Positions 42,869 to 51,705 of a DNA stretch of 64,000 nt are shown in pieces. Made by a program: the position numbers and the translations under genes. Position 1 is the first letter of the stretch, and every line of letters begins with the position of its first letter. Under the pieces are notes generated by a model, which saw only the letters and a list, made by a program, of their open reading frames with translations, was not told where the DNA came from and did no database searches. The stretch comes from Hymenobacter aerilatus (GTDB lineage Bacteria > Bacteroidota > Bacteroidia > Cytophagales > Hymenobacteraceae): positions 3,080,501 through 3,144,500 of the forward strand of contig NZ_CP095053.1 in assembly GCF_022921095.1 (NCBI RefSeq), given 5' to 3'.

Positions 42869-44542
42869 CTACCCTACCAGTTCCTCGCCGCGCATAGCCA
42901 GTAGCTCGCGGGCGCTTTGGAAAGCGTATTCGCTGGGGTTGGCGCCGGAAATCATCTGCGCAATTTCGCGGATGCGCTCCTGCAACGTCAGCTCCCTGAT
43001 GCGACTGATGGTGCGGTCGGCGCGGTCTTCCTTGTATACGAAGTAGTGCGCGTCGCCGGCAGCGGCCATCTGCGGCAGATGCGAAATGGCGATAAGCTGG
43101 TGTTTCTTGGCCATCTGCTGCATCATGCGCCCTACCTTCACCGCAATTTCCCCGCTAATACCCGTATCGATTTCGTCGAACACTATTGTGGGTAGGGCCG
43201 TCTTATCAGCCAACATATACTTGATGCACAGCATCAACCGCGAGAACTCACCGCCTGACGCGGCTTTACTCAAGGTTTGGGGCTGGGCGCCTTTGTTGGC
43301 CGTAAACAGGATACTAACAACGTCGATGCCGCTGGTGGTAGGCTGGCCCACGCTGTGCTGCACCACAATGCGCGAGTTGGGCATGCCCAGGTCGGAAAGC
43401 AAGGCTGCTAGCTCCTTCTGGAACTTCGGGAAGCTACGCTGCCGCTGCTCCGAGAGCTGGGCCGCCCGGCGCGTCACGGTGGCTAGTGCGCCTTCCGTAT
43501 CCTTGCGTAGACGACTGATCTCTTTGTCCAGATTCAGCACCGAGCCTACCTTCTCGCGTAATTCTTCGCGCACCTCTAATAGTCCTGGCAGGTCGCGCAC
43601 CTGGTGCTTGCGCTGCAGATTGTAAAGGGTAGTGAGGCGGCCTTGCAACTCGTCGATACGGGCCGGGTCGCCCTCAGTGCGACGCTCGGCGGTTTCCACC
43701 TCGTCGGCAATGTCGTGCAATTCAATCAGGCAGCTGTCGAGGCGCACCTTTAGGTCTTTGAATGTGTCGGCGTAGGCCGATACCTGCCCGAGTAGGCTGG
43801 CCGCTTCCTTCATGCTGCCGGTAGCACAGTACTCACTTTCGGTGAGAGCCTGCAAGGCTTGCGTCAACTTAAACTTGATTTCCTCGGCATGCTCTAGCTG
43901 CTTTATTTCTTGCTCCATCGCCTCCTGGTCTTCCGTATCGAGGCGAGCTTCTTCTAGTTCATTCAGCAGAAAGCTATTGTAATCCAACTCTTTATTGGCT
44001 TGCGCTACCTGGCTTTCCACGCTTTTCAGATCGGCTTCCAGCTTACGGTATTGGCGGTAGGCGGTGCCGTACTGGGCGCGGGTAGGCACCAGGCCGGCAT
44101 ACAGGTCGAGCAGGTTGAGCTGAAATACTGCGTCACCGAGCAGCAGCGTGTCGTGCTGGGAGTGGATGTCCATCAGGTTTGCCCCGATTTTGCGCAAGGC
44201 GTCCAGCGTTACCGGCGTATCGTTCACAAAGGCCCGCGACTTACCGGCCGGACTAATCTCACGGCGCAGGATGCACTGCGCGTCATAATCCAGGTCTTCG
44301 GCCTCGAAAATATCCTGCAACTGGTAGCCACTGATGTCAAACTGGCCTTCAATCACGCACTTCTTCTCCGTGTCGAAGAGCATTTTAGAGTCGGCGCGGT
44401 TGCCGAGTAGCAGGCCAATAGCCCCCAGCATGATGGATTTGCCGGCGCCGGTTTCGCCGGTAATAATATTCAGCAGAGCCGAAGGCCGTAGCTGCAATTG
44501 CTCAATCAGAGCGTAATTCTTGATGCGCAAATCAACTAGCAT
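42869..44542 (-). CDS. recN: DNA repair protein RecN
   Basis: RecN is an SMC-like ATPase that acts early in double-strand break repair. The 557-residue protein has Walker A ITGETGAGKSIML near residue 30, a central coiled coil, the signature KAASGGEFSRLMLCIK and Walker B PTIVFDEIDTGISGE, then KHQLIAISHLPQMAA. The length and the short coiled coil are typical. It begins MLVDLRIKNYALIEQL, as most RecN do. A TACCTTTC stretch upstream with a TTG 23 bases before it may be its promoter. Confidence 0.96.
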   Translation of the reverse strand: MLVDLRIKNYALIEQLQLRPSALLNIITGETGAGKSIMLGAIGLLLGNRADSKMLFDTEKKCVIEGQFDISGYQLQDIFEAEDLDYDAQCILRREISPAGKSRAFVNDTPVTLDALRKIGANLMDIHSQHDTLLLGDAVFQLNLLDLYAGLVPTRAQYGTAYRQYRKLEADLKSVESQVAQANKELDYNSFLLNELEEARLDTEDQEAMEQEIKQLEHAEEIKFKLTQALQALTESEYCATGSMKEAASLLGQVSAYADTFKDLKVRLDSCLIELHDIADEVETAERRTEGDPARIDELQGRLTTLYNLQRKHQVRDLPGLLEVREELREKVGSVLNLDKEISRLRKDTEGALATVTRRAAQLSEQRQRSFPKFQKELAALLSDLGMPNSRIVVQHSVGQPTTSGIDVVSILFTANKGAQPQTLSKAASGGEFSRLMLCIKYMLADKTALPTIVFDEIDTGISGEIAVKVGRMMQQMAKKHQLIAISHLPQMAAAGDAHYFVYKEDRADRTISRIRELTLQERIREIAQMISGANPSEYAFQSARELLAMRGEELVG

Positions 44543-44630
44543 GGGAGTAGATAGAAGCTGGAAAGGTAGACCAGTCGGGCTATCAGCAGCTCAACCAGCA
44601 GAGTTCAACAGGACTTTCTCAAACGCAAAA

Positions 44631-44667
44631 GCCCGCAATCAGCTAATAAAATTAGCTGATTGCGGGC
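44631..44667 (-). terminator. Long perfect hairpin terminator after the DUF4835 gene
   Basis: GCCCGCAATCAGCTAAT (44631-44647) and its complement (44651-44667) form a perfect 17-base stem with an AAA loop. On the minus strand it is followed by TTTTGCGTTT. Confidence 0.88.
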
Positions 44668-44794
44668 AACTTACAAGAGGCAACCAATTTTTTTAGTAGA
44701 AAATACGGATTTTATCTCCCATTCCCTACTTTTCTATTATCTTAAGTACAAACGACCCTATAGGTTAATATACAAGGTAGGAAGGTATATTCCC

Positions 44795-45712
44795 TTACTT
44801 CAGAATAGCTTGGTACTTAGCCGTATTCGTCGGGTCGATTTCGCCGAGCATGTTCACCACTTGCTGTTTCTGCTGCGGGTCTTGGCTGGTACGGAAGATA
44901 TTGGCAATTTCGTCGGATTTCGTATCGAAAAAGGAACGAGCTACCAACGTGCCCGGTCGCCGCAACACGGCGGCCTGAATGTTGGTCAGCGCCGTGAGAA
45001 TACTGGCGCGGGCATCTTGGGGCTTCTCAATAAAGAGGTCCATACCCTGCCGGTAGTAGGCATATGAACCCGTACGGAAAGCCTCAAGCTGAGGGTCTTG
45101 CAGATTGGTGAGCAGCCAATAGCGGTTACGTGGTTCCCCGTCCTTCCACCCGCCATCCGACTCGTTGGTGACCGTCTGCGACGAGGCGGCTAGCAGGATA
45201 TTACGGGCCCGGTCGTAGTAGGGCGTGCCGCCCAGGCGGGCAAAGCTATCCTGGTCCATGCCGATGATGATGTAGGCGTAGAAGCTCAAGAGCGACGACA
45301 AGTTACCCACGAAGGTATTTTCGGAGAAGTCCAGCGGGTTCTGCGGCGAGTAGTTGAACAACCACCCCCGGTCGGAAATCGACATGACGTTGGTTTCGTA
45401 GCCGGTGCCGTACACGGGGCGCGTAGTGATGATGCGCACGGTGGCCGTGTACGTACCCGTTTGCGGAATCCCGGTCAGCCCCACAAAAAACTTACACCGG
45501 ATTTTTTCCTCAGGTCGGTAAGTCTGGTTGGTCCAGGCCCGGGTGTTGAGGAAGTTTTGGATGTCGTTCTGCATTTGCAGCACAATCTGCTGATCCGACA
45601 CCGTCACGTTTTCCGTCGTCACGCGCACATCAGCCAGTATTTCCTGCGCCCGCGCCGTTGAGGTACACAGGCAAGCAGCCAACAACAAACACACTGATAG
45701 TAGTTTACGCAT
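44795..45712 (-). CDS. DUF4835-family exported protein (PorD-like)
   Basis: The 305-residue exported protein has a signal peptide (MRKLLSVCLLLAACLCTSTARAQ) followed by EILADVRVTTENVTVSDQQI, the usual start of DUF4835. Later features are the YETNVMSISDRGWLFNYSPQNPLDF block and NLSSLLSFYAYIIIGMDQDSFA. DUF4835 proteins are conserved in Bacteroidota just after coaBC and are annotated by some pipelines as type IX secretion protein PorD; I did not test that link. I chose the ATG at 45712; it overlaps the end of coaB by 8 bases. Confidence 0.88.
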   Translation of the reverse strand: MRKLLSVCLLLAACLCTSTARAQEILADVRVTTENVTVSDQQIVLQMQNDIQNFLNTRAWTNQTYRPEEKIRCKFFVGLTGIPQTGTYTATVRIITTRPVYGTGYETNVMSISDRGWLFNYSPQNPLDFSENTFVGNLSSLLSFYAYIIIGMDQDSFARLGGTPYYDRARNILLAASSQTVTNESDGGWKDGEPRNRYWLLTNLQDPQLEAFRTGSYAYYRQGMDLFIEKPQDARASILTALTNIQAAVLRRPGTLVARSFFDTKSDEIANIFRTSQDPQQKQQVVNMLGEIDPTNTAKYQAILK

Positions 45713-46355
45713 ATTGGGCATATCGGGCAAGCACAAACTGAACAATATCCTGCGCCACGGCAGATTTAGGAAGTAAGTCCGATGTCGTGACCACGCCATC
45801 GGCCGTGAGCAGGGTTACCTTATTAGTATCGTGGCCGAAACCAGCCCCGGCATCGCGTAGGGAGTTGAGCACTACCACATCGAAATTCTTGCGGCGAAGC
45901 TTATCCAGCGCGTGCGCCTGCTCGTTGTTGGTTTCCAACGCAAAACCCACCGAAAATTGTTCAGCACGCTTCGTTTCTCCCAGCGTAGCGGCAATATCCA
46001 CGTTTTTAACCAGCGTAAGCGTGAGCGTATCGCCGGCTTTCTTGATTTTTTCGGGGCTTACTTCGGCGGGTCGATAATCGGCTACCGCCGCCGCAAATAC
46101 CCAAATCTGCGCCGTAGGCGCGGCCTCGGCAGCGGCGGCATACATCTGCGCAGCCGTTTCCACATGCACTGTCTGAATGGCCGGGTGGGTAGGCACGGCC
46201 AAAGCAGTGGGCCCACTCACCAGCGTGACGGTATGGCCGGCCGCCGCGAAGGCTTCGGCAAGCGCGTACCCCATCTTGCCCGTCGAGCGGTTGCCAATGA
46301 ACCGCACGGGGTCCAGCGGTTCATAGGTAGGGCCGGCAGTGAGCAGGATTTTCAA
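45705..46355 (-). CDS. coaB: Phosphopantothenate-cysteine ligase domain (CoaB) as a separate ORF
   Basis: CoaB joins phosphopantothenate and cysteine in coenzyme A synthesis. The 216-residue ORF is just this domain: it starts ILLTAGPTYEPLDPVRFIGNRSTGKMG (nucleotide loop) and contains FAAAVADYRPA, EKIKK and FDVVVLNSLRDAG. In most bacteria it is fused behind CoaC. Here it starts at a TTG (46353-46355) immediately before the conserved core, because a TAA lies 18 bases further upstream in frame. There is no linker, and a family A palindrome lies 34 bases upstream. The AT-rich junction suggests the linker was lost. Confidence 0.9.
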   Translation of the reverse strand: MKILLTAGPTYEPLDPVRFIGNRSTGKMGYALAEAFAAAGHTVTLVSGPTALAVPTHPAIQTVHVETAAQMYAAAAEAAPTAQIWVFAAAVADYRPAEVSPEKIKKAGDTLTLTLVKNVDIAATLGETKRAEQFSVGFALETNNEQAHALDKLRRKNFDVVVLNSLRDAGAGFGHDTNKVTLLTADGVVTTSDLLPKSAVAQDIVQFVLARYAQYA

Positions 46356-46388
46356 TTAGAAATTATGAATTAAAAATTATGAATTCAT

Positions 46389-46489
46389 CTGTCATCCTGA
46401 GCGGAGCGAAGGACCTTATCACAGTAAAACGGCGTCGTTCGGTAGTAATTCCAACGTGATAAGGTCCTTCGCTCCGCTCAGGATGACAG
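46389..46489. repeat. Palindromic intergenic element, family A (copy 4) between coaC and coaB
   Basis: Perfect 34-base arms (46389-46422 and 46456-46489) with core CCTGAGCGGAGCGAAGGACCTT. It sits between two ORFs that are usually one gene. AATTATGAATT occurs twice just beside it (46360-46385 area). Confidence 0.95.
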
Positions 46490-46499
46490 GCCTCTTACC

Positions 46500-47057
46500 C
46501 TACACCTCCGACCCAAAAAAACGCTCTAACTCCGTCATAATCTCCTCGGGCTCCAGCATGCGGCCGGGGCCGGAGAGGCCGCTCGCTAGTTCGCCGCTGG
46601 GCGAGTCGAGCACGTGGTTGCCGTAGCTACGCAGGGCAGTTAGGTTGGCCGTCACGGCTGGGTGCTGGTACATATCCAGATCCATAGCTGGGGCCAGGAA
46701 TACAGGACAACGGGCCGAAAGGTAGGCGGCATCCAGCAGCGAGTCGCAGAGGCCGTGGGCGAAGTGGGCAATGGTGTTGGCCGAGGCTGGGGCCACTAAC
46801 AATACATCGGCCCACAAGCCTAGGTGCACGTGGTTGTGCCACTCGCCGGCTCGCTCGTCTTTCAGAAAGCCCTGCAACACCGGCTTTTTGGAGAGCGTGC
46901 CCAAGGTGAGCGGCGTAACAAAAGCCGAGGCCGAAGCGGTCAGGATTACCTGCACTTCGGCCCCGGCTTTCACAAGCAGCCGCACCAGCGCGGCCGATTT
47001 ATAGGCGGCAATACTCCCACACACGCCCAGCAGAATCTTACGGTTGTGCAGTGCCAT
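46500..47057 (-). CDS. coaC: Phosphopantothenoylcysteine decarboxylase domain (CoaC) as a separate ORF
   Basis: CoaC is the flavoprotein that decarboxylates phosphopantothenoylcysteine. The 185-residue ORF has the HFCD-family motifs: ILLGVCGSIAAYKSA at the N-terminus, HNHVHLGLWADVLLVAPASANTIAHFAHGLCDSLLDAAYLSA and PVFLAPAMDLDMYQHPA (PxMNxxMW-type site). It stops with a TAG at 46500, 11 bases from the palindrome. The normal fused CoaBC would continue into the ligase domain. It is 14 bases from rpoZ, in the same run. The product alone is of plausible size for a stand-alone CoaC. Confidence 0.93.
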   Translation of the reverse strand: MALHNRKILLGVCGSIAAYKSAALVRLLVKAGAEVQVILTASASAFVTPLTLGTLSKKPVLQGFLKDERAGEWHNHVHLGLWADVLLVAPASANTIAHFAHGLCDSLLDAAYLSARCPVFLAPAMDLDMYQHPAVTANLTALRSYGNHVLDSPSGELASGLSGPGRMLEPEEIMTELERFFGSEV

Positions 47058-47071
47058 GCGCGGGGAGGCAA

Positions 47072-47416
47072 TTACTCGTTGGCGAGCAGGTTGCCGTTGT
47101 TATCGACTTCCGGCGTGCGGAAATACACTTTGCCTTCCAGAAACTCCTCAATGGCGAGGTTAGTGGGCTTGGGTAGGCGCTCGTAGTGCTTGGAAATCTC
47201 GATCTGCTCGCGGTTTTCAAACACTTCTTCAAGATTATCAACCGTGGTAGCAAACTCAGCCAGCTTGCCGTTCAACTCTTCTTTCAGCTTCACCGACAAT
47301 TGGTTGGCGCGCTTCGAGATGATGGCAATAGACTCGTACACGTTGCCGGTGTCTTGCGCGAAATCCGACATGTTGCGCGTCACGATAGAGGGGGAAACGT
47401 TATTCGGAACTTTCAT
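47072..47416 (-). CDS. rpoZ: RNA polymerase omega subunit (Bacteroidota type)
   Basis: The 114-residue protein has the Bacteroidota RpoZ/Rpb6-like core: IVTRNMSDFAQDTGNVYESIAIISKRANQLS, with the conserved (Y)ESIxIISKRA segment. The acidic tail ends VYFRTPEVDNNGNLLANE. Omega aids assembly and stability of RNA polymerase. It sits between bamD and coaC, the usual phylum order. Confidence 0.93.
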   Translation of the reverse strand: MKVPNNVSPSIVTRNMSDFAQDTGNVYESIAIISKRANQLSVKLKEELNGKLAEFATTVDNLEEVFENREQIEISKHYERLPKPTNLAIEEFLEGKVYFRTPEVDNNGNLLANE

Positions 47417-47464
47417 AAAGGGTATCTTCAGAGTCAGAGAATTGTCTTTGGGGGGTAGGGCTAC

Positions 47465-48307
47465 CTAGTTGGCAGCGGCCGATGCATCCGTCTTCTCGCT
47501 GGTCTTCAAACGGTCCAGCTCTTTGCGCGAGAAGTCATACATGTTCTCGGCGCCTTTAAGGCTACGGCTATTAGGGTAGGCGTCGATGAACTGCTGGTAG
47601 AAAGCCACTGCTTCCAAGTACCGCTCGCGCTGCTTCTCGGCCACGCTTTCCTTAGCTAGGTTGAACTGCGACTCCAGCTTCAGGTAGGCCGCATCTTCGC
47701 TGTACACTGAGGCAGGATACTGCTGCTGAAAGTTGCCCAGCGCCACCACTGCCGATTGGTAGTAGCGAAGCTGCTGGTACAGCTTGGCGCCCTGAAAGGC
47801 TTTGTTCTCCAGCTTCTTCTGCAGCTCCTGCGACATATTCTCCACTTCGGGGCGGAACGTGCTTTCAGGGTAGCGGTTCAAAAACTCTTGGATGCTTTCG
47901 TTGGCCGACAGCGTGTTGGTCTGGTCTAGCTCATACTCCGGCGAGTCGCGAAACAGCGACTTGGCGTGCAGAAACATGGCCTCCTCGGCATACTGCGAGT
48001 TGGGGTAAGTTTCGTAGAATGCCTTGAAATAGTAAGCGCTCAGCACGTAGTTGCGCTGCTTGAAGTTGGTGTTAGCAAAAAAGAACTGGGCTTTTTCGGC
48101 CTCGGGACGCCCTTTCAGTAGGGGTTGCAGCTCCTCTAGCAGCGTACCGGCTTTGAAATAGTCGCCCTCCTCGTAATACTTGATGGCGGCTTCATATTTT
48201 TTGTTCACATCGTTGCTCTTGAGCAGCTTTTGGTAGCCGCTGCACGAGCCAAGCAGCAACGCGCTCAGAAGCAGAACAAAGAAGGCGGTAGGGCGAAACA
48301 CAGACAT
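47465..48307 (-). CDS. bamD: Outer membrane assembly lipoprotein BamD
   Basis: BamD is the TPR lipoprotein of the BAM complex that folds beta-barrel proteins into the outer membrane. The 280-residue protein has a lipobox (LLLSALLLGSC) and TPR-type repeats, with KYYEEGDYFKAGTLLEELQPLLKGRPEAEKAQFFFA and YYFKAFYETYPNSQYAEEAMFLHAKSLF typical of the family. Both ATG 48307 and ATG 48316 are possible. I chose 48307, but the promoter at 48325-48355 would give a leader of only about 2-12 bases in either case. Confidence 0.93.
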   Translation of the reverse strand: MSVFRPTAFFVLLLSALLLGSCSGYQKLLKSNDVNKKYEAAIKYYEEGDYFKAGTLLEELQPLLKGRPEAEKAQFFFANTNFKQRNYVLSAYYFKAFYETYPNSQYAEEAMFLHAKSLFRDSPEYELDQTNTLSANESIQEFLNRYPESTFRPEVENMSQELQKKLENKAFQGAKLYQQLRYYQSAVVALGNFQQQYPASVYSEDAAYLKLESQFNLAKESVAEKQRERYLEAVAFYQQFIDAYPNSRSLKGAENMYDFSRKELDRLKTSEKTDASAAAN

Positions 48308-48324
48308 GGGTAGCATGAAGAACG

Positions 48325-48355
48325 CAAAGATAACGGATTAGCCGCCCGAATCAAA
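48325..48355 (-). promoter_or_regulatory. bamD: Strong promoter of bamD
   Basis: On the minus strand TTTG (complement of 48352-48355) is followed after 19 bases by TATCTTTGC (complement of 48325-48332 plus one). This is a full match to the Bacteroidota TTTG-N19-TAnnTTTG consensus. The start codon is only 9-18 bases away. Confidence 0.88.
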
Positions 48356-48375
48356 GACAGCACAGAACGAGGTAC

Positions 48376-50133
48376 TTACCGGGAAGCGGGTTTGCCGGTG
48401 GCTACCGGCGCCTTGCGGCTGGGGGCTACTGGCCGGGCTTTGGGGGCCGTTTTTGTTTTTTTAGACTTGGGCTTCGCTTTAGCTTTCGGCTTGGCAGGCG
48501 TCCCAAACTGCTGCCCTAACACTTGCTGGCGGGTAGGCCGTTCCGTGATGCGCCACTGAAAGCCTTTCAGCTTGCGGTCCTCATCCTTTAGCTCGTGGGG
48601 CGGAATGAAGCTGGCATCGGGATTAGTATAATAAGTGACTTTGGGAGCTTTTTTGCCCTCTGTGAAGCGCAACGCCATCGAGGCGCCCACAGCCTTGTTC
48701 ATGCCCGTGAGGGCAGTATCACCATCAAGAGCAAAGTAGAGGCTCTCGGCGTTGCCAAGCACCGTAATTTTTTTCAGTTTGCTGTCTGCGAAGTAGGCCA
48801 CCATGTTGCGGCCCTTCACCTGGTTGTAGTTGAGCAGCGTATCCTCGGCAATGCTAAATGCGTTGGCGTACAGGCGCATCTGGTCAATCTTGCCGTTGCG
48901 CAGCCGGATTTCCATGCTGTCAGATGTGAGCTGATTTTGCTCCTGCCACAGAATAGGCTTCCTGTTGAGGTAGATAACCGAATCCTGCCGGTCGTAGGTT
49001 AGCGAGTCGCAGGCACCTTGCAGGTCGCTGCGATAGATGCGGGCCCTAGGGTAGGCATACAGCACGCTGGCGTTAAGCTGCTTTTGGGTAGGCGGCAACG
49101 GGGCGGTAGTTTGAAAACGCACACCCGGCTTGGGGCGCGGCGGTGGCGGCGGTGCCGGCCTACCCTCCACACTCATCAGGGTATCGCCGGCTAGATACAG
49201 CGTGTCGTTGCCGGAGATGTTGCGCATCACGGGTGAGCCGTACACTTTGGCTTTGCCTAGCGCCCGCCAGTACCGCCCCACGTCGCCCCGAATGACAAGG
49301 TTGTCTTTCTTGGACGTCATGGACACATGGCCGGTAGCAATGCCATAGCTGGTGTTTTCATCGTATACCAGCTTGTCGCCGCCCAGCAGGTAGTCAGGCG
49401 TTTCTATTTTGGCATTCTTTTGAAAGTCAGCCACTTTTGTGATGGTATTATACGTGCCGTTTTCGGCGTAGAGCGTGCGGTTCAGCTTGTCGACGATACG
49501 AGTAGGCCCGAAGAAATACACCACCTTCGACATGGTATTGTACTGCAAGGTGTCGCTGCGTATCTCGTTGCTTTTCGTGACCACGTGCACGTTGCGTCGG
49601 AAGCTGAATACTTTGCTTTCGGTATTGTAGTAGCCAAACTGACTATCGAGCGTGTTTTCGGGGTCCTGCAGGTGGCCGCCGGTGCTGTAGTAGGCCAGGT
49701 TGCGGGTCAGGTCGTAGTCGAGTAAGCTGGTGGTGAGCGTCATGCGCGGGTCGCGCATCACCACGTTGCCGGTCATGCGGGCCGTTCGGGCGTTGCCGTC
49801 GTAGAAACCCTTCTCGCCGGTGATGGTCACGGTGTCGTTCTGCACGATGCGCACGTTGCTGAACGCATCCACCGTATTACGTTCCATATACTGGTAGGCC
49901 GAGTCGCAGAAAAGCAGCGTAGTGCCTTGCTTGAAGCGCACGTTGCCTAGCAGTTTGCGGATTTTCACGCCGTTGAACTCGCCCCCCACAAACTGGTCGG
50001 TACCCAATAGCTCCACAGGCGGGTTCTTACTGCTTGCAGCCGGCCGGCCGGCCGGCGTAGCCGGGCGCTGCGCCCAGCTAAAAAAGGGCGCCAAGAGCAG
50101 AAAAAAGAGAAAAACGGATTTCGGGAACGACAT
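48376..50133 (-). CDS. OstA/LptA-like organic-solvent-tolerance protein
   Basis: The 585-residue exported protein has a signal peptide (MSFPKSVFLFFLLLAPFFSWAQ), then a run of beta-strand repeats of the OstA/LptA type. Examples are GNVRFKQGTTLLFCDSAYQY, GEKGFYDGNARTARMTGNVVMRDPRM and NTITKVADFQKNAKIETPDYLLGGDKLVYDENTSYGIATGHV. Such proteins carry lipopolysaccharide across the periplasm. It is longer than E. coli LptA, with a basic Pro/Lys-rich tail after residue 535. It precedes bamD on the same strand, which fits a role in outer membrane building. Confidence 0.88.
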   Translation of the reverse strand: MSFPKSVFLFFLLLAPFFSWAQRPATPAGRPAASSKNPPVELLGTDQFVGGEFNGVKIRKLLGNVRFKQGTTLLFCDSAYQYMERNTVDAFSNVRIVQNDTVTITGEKGFYDGNARTARMTGNVVMRDPRMTLTTSLLDYDLTRNLAYYSTGGHLQDPENTLDSQFGYYNTESKVFSFRRNVHVVTKSNEIRSDTLQYNTMSKVVYFFGPTRIVDKLNRTLYAENGTYNTITKVADFQKNAKIETPDYLLGGDKLVYDENTSYGIATGHVSMTSKKDNLVIRGDVGRYWRALGKAKVYGSPVMRNISGNDTLYLAGDTLMSVEGRPAPPPPPRPKPGVRFQTTAPLPPTQKQLNASVLYAYPRARIYRSDLQGACDSLTYDRQDSVIYLNRKPILWQEQNQLTSDSMEIRLRNGKIDQMRLYANAFSIAEDTLLNYNQVKGRNMVAYFADSKLKKITVLGNAESLYFALDGDTALTGMNKAVGASMALRFTEGKKAPKVTYYTNPDASFIPPHELKDEDRKLKGFQWRITERPTRQQVLGQQFGTPAKPKAKAKPKSKKTKTAPKARPVAPSRKAPVATGKPASR

Positions 50134-50140
50134 TTCGGCG

Positions 50141-50148
50141 CAAAGGTA
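50141..50148 (-). promoter_or_regulatory. OstA-like gene -7 element TACCTTTG
   Basis: The minus strand reads TACCTTTGC, a perfect match, with the last base 8 bases before the ATG at 50133. It suggests a nearly leaderless mRNA. No clear -33 TTG is found. Confidence 0.6.
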
Positions 50149-50217
50149 CGGAAGGTCGGTTGCTAACGGTCATCTTTGTAGAATAGTGCTTTTTTGTTGC
50201 TTCTACAGAACATCATT

Positions 50218-50315
50218 GTCATCCTGAGCGGAGCGAAGGACCTTATCACGCATGAGCGATAATCGTTATTATGACTCGTTCAACGTGAAAAGGTCCTTCG
50301 CAAGCTCAGGATGAC
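50218..50315. repeat. Palindromic intergenic element, family A (copy 5)
   Basis: Arms at about 50218-50248 and 50284-50315 pair with mismatches. The left arm has GAGCGGAGCGAAGGACC and the right arm the GAGCTTGCGAAGGACC variant. It lies in the divergent space between the OstA-like gene and tilS. Confidence 0.9.
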
Positions 50316-50358
50316 GGATAGGACTGCTCTAAAGCTCCGGTTCCCTACCCCACTCCCC

Positions 50359-51687
50359 ATGCTCGACCAGATTCGTCAGTTCATCCTCGATAATAATCTT
50401 TTCTCCCCTACTACCGATACCGTGCTTGTGGCCGTGAGCGGTGGGCAGGACTCGGTAGTCCTACTCGACGTGCTGCACCGCCTGGGTGTACAAATAGCGG
50501 TAGCGCACTGCCACTTCGGCCTACGTGGCGACGAGGCTGACGCCGACGAGCAGTTTGTGCGCAAGCTGGCTAAGCAGTACGAAGCGCCCTACTTCGCGGA
50601 GTTCTTTCAGACCAAAGCATTTGCCCAGCAGGAAGGCATTTCGACGCAGATGGCCGCCCGCGCTTTGCGCTACACGTGGTTTGAGCAGGTGCGCCAACGT
50701 GAGGGCTACACCTGCATCGCTACGGCCCACCACCAGCGCGATGCCGCCGAAACCATGCTGCTCAACCTCACGCACGGTACCGGCTTGGCGGGTTTGCACG
50801 GCATTCCGGCCAAAAGCGGCCACGTGGTGCGCCCCCTCCTACCCATCGACAAACCCGCCTTGTTTGATTATCTGGTGGAAAACCGCTTGATCTGGCGCGA
50901 AGATGCCAGCAACGACTCGCCTGTGTACCAACGCAACCGCCTGCGCCAGGAGGTGCTGCCGGTGCTGCGCGACATCAACCCCAACCTCGACCAGACTCTG
51001 CAAATCACCGCCGAGCGGGTAGGCGGGGCCGAGGAAATTGTGCGCCGCTACGTGCAGGACACGGCTGCCGAAGCCCAACGCACCGAAAATGAAGTAACCT
51101 ACCTGCGTATTGACACGCTGCAACGCACGGCGGCCACGGCACTGGTGCTGCACGAACTGCTGCGGCCGTTTGGGTTTTCCTACCTCGTGGTGAAGGATAT
51201 TGTGGCGGCGTTCGGCGCTGAGCCGGGCCGGCAGTTCGACTCGCCTACCCACCGCTTGGTGAAGGACCGCGACCAGCTGGTGATTACGCGCCGCAACCTC
51301 GGCAACTTCGGCACGCACCAGATAGCCGCCGGGCAGGAGACGCTGAAAATCGACGGGCTGCACCTGCGGCTGGCGCTGCACGAGGCCGAGGATTTTGCCC
51401 TACCCCGCGCCAAAAACCAAGCGGCCCTAGATGCCGATAAGCTGAAGTTTCCGCTGGTGGTGCGGCGCTGGCAGGAGGGCGACTGGTTTATGCCCATCGG
51501 TATGAAAGGCAAAAAGAAGCTCTCGGATTTCCTCATCGACCAGAAAATCCCACTGAACCTGAAGGACGACGTGCGCGTGCTGGTATCCGGCGACGGTAAG
51601 ATTGCCTGGGTGATTGGCTTGCGGCCGGATGACCGGTTTAAGGTGACGGAGGAGACGCAGAGCGTGCTGGCCGTGCAGCGAATGTAG
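50359..51687 (+). CDS. tilS: tRNA(Ile)-lysidine synthase
   Basis: TilS changes the wobble cytidine of the AUA-reading tRNA-Ile to lysidine. The 442-residue protein has the PP-loop VAVSGGQDSVVLLDVL, HCHFGLRGDEADADEQFV, and HHQRDAAETMLLNLTHGTGLAGLHGI. The C-terminal domain has RRWQEGDWFMPIGMKGKKKLSDFLIDQKIP. I chose the ATG at 50359 because the longer reading starts inside the palindrome and adds no TilS sequence. It is the first gene of a plus-strand pair with mdh. Confidence 0.95.
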   Translation: MLDQIRQFILDNNLFSPTTDTVLVAVSGGQDSVVLLDVLHRLGVQIAVAHCHFGLRGDEADADEQFVRKLAKQYEAPYFAEFFQTKAFAQQEGISTQMAARALRYTWFEQVRQREGYTCIATAHHQRDAAETMLLNLTHGTGLAGLHGIPAKSGHVVRPLLPIDKPALFDYLVENRLIWREDASNDSPVYQRNRLRQEVLPVLRDINPNLDQTLQITAERVGGAEEIVRRYVQDTAAEAQRTENEVTYLRIDTLQRTAATALVLHELLRPFGFSYLVVKDIVAAFGAEPGRQFDSPTHRLVKDRDQLVITRRNLGNFGTHQIAAGQETLKIDGLHLRLALHEAEDFALPRAKNQAALDADKLKFPLVVRRWQEGDWFMPIGMKGKKKLSDFLIDQKIPLNLKDDVRVLVSGDGKIAWVIGLRPDDRFKVTEETQSVLAVQRM

Positions 51688-51688
51688 A

Positions 51689-51705
51689 GGCGCGTTGCAC
51701 GCGCC
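51689..51705. repeat. Short palindrome GGCGCG-TTGCA-CGCGCC after tilS
   Basis: Six-base GC-rich arms around TTGCA directly after the tilS stop, without a T-run. It resembles a small stem often found in intergenic repeats, but it is too short to be sure. Confidence 0.5.

Noticed and set aside
50037..50060. GGCCGGCC repeat as a separate element
   Set aside because: It is inside the OstA-like coding sequence and comes from a short Gly-Arg-Pro-Ala repeat.
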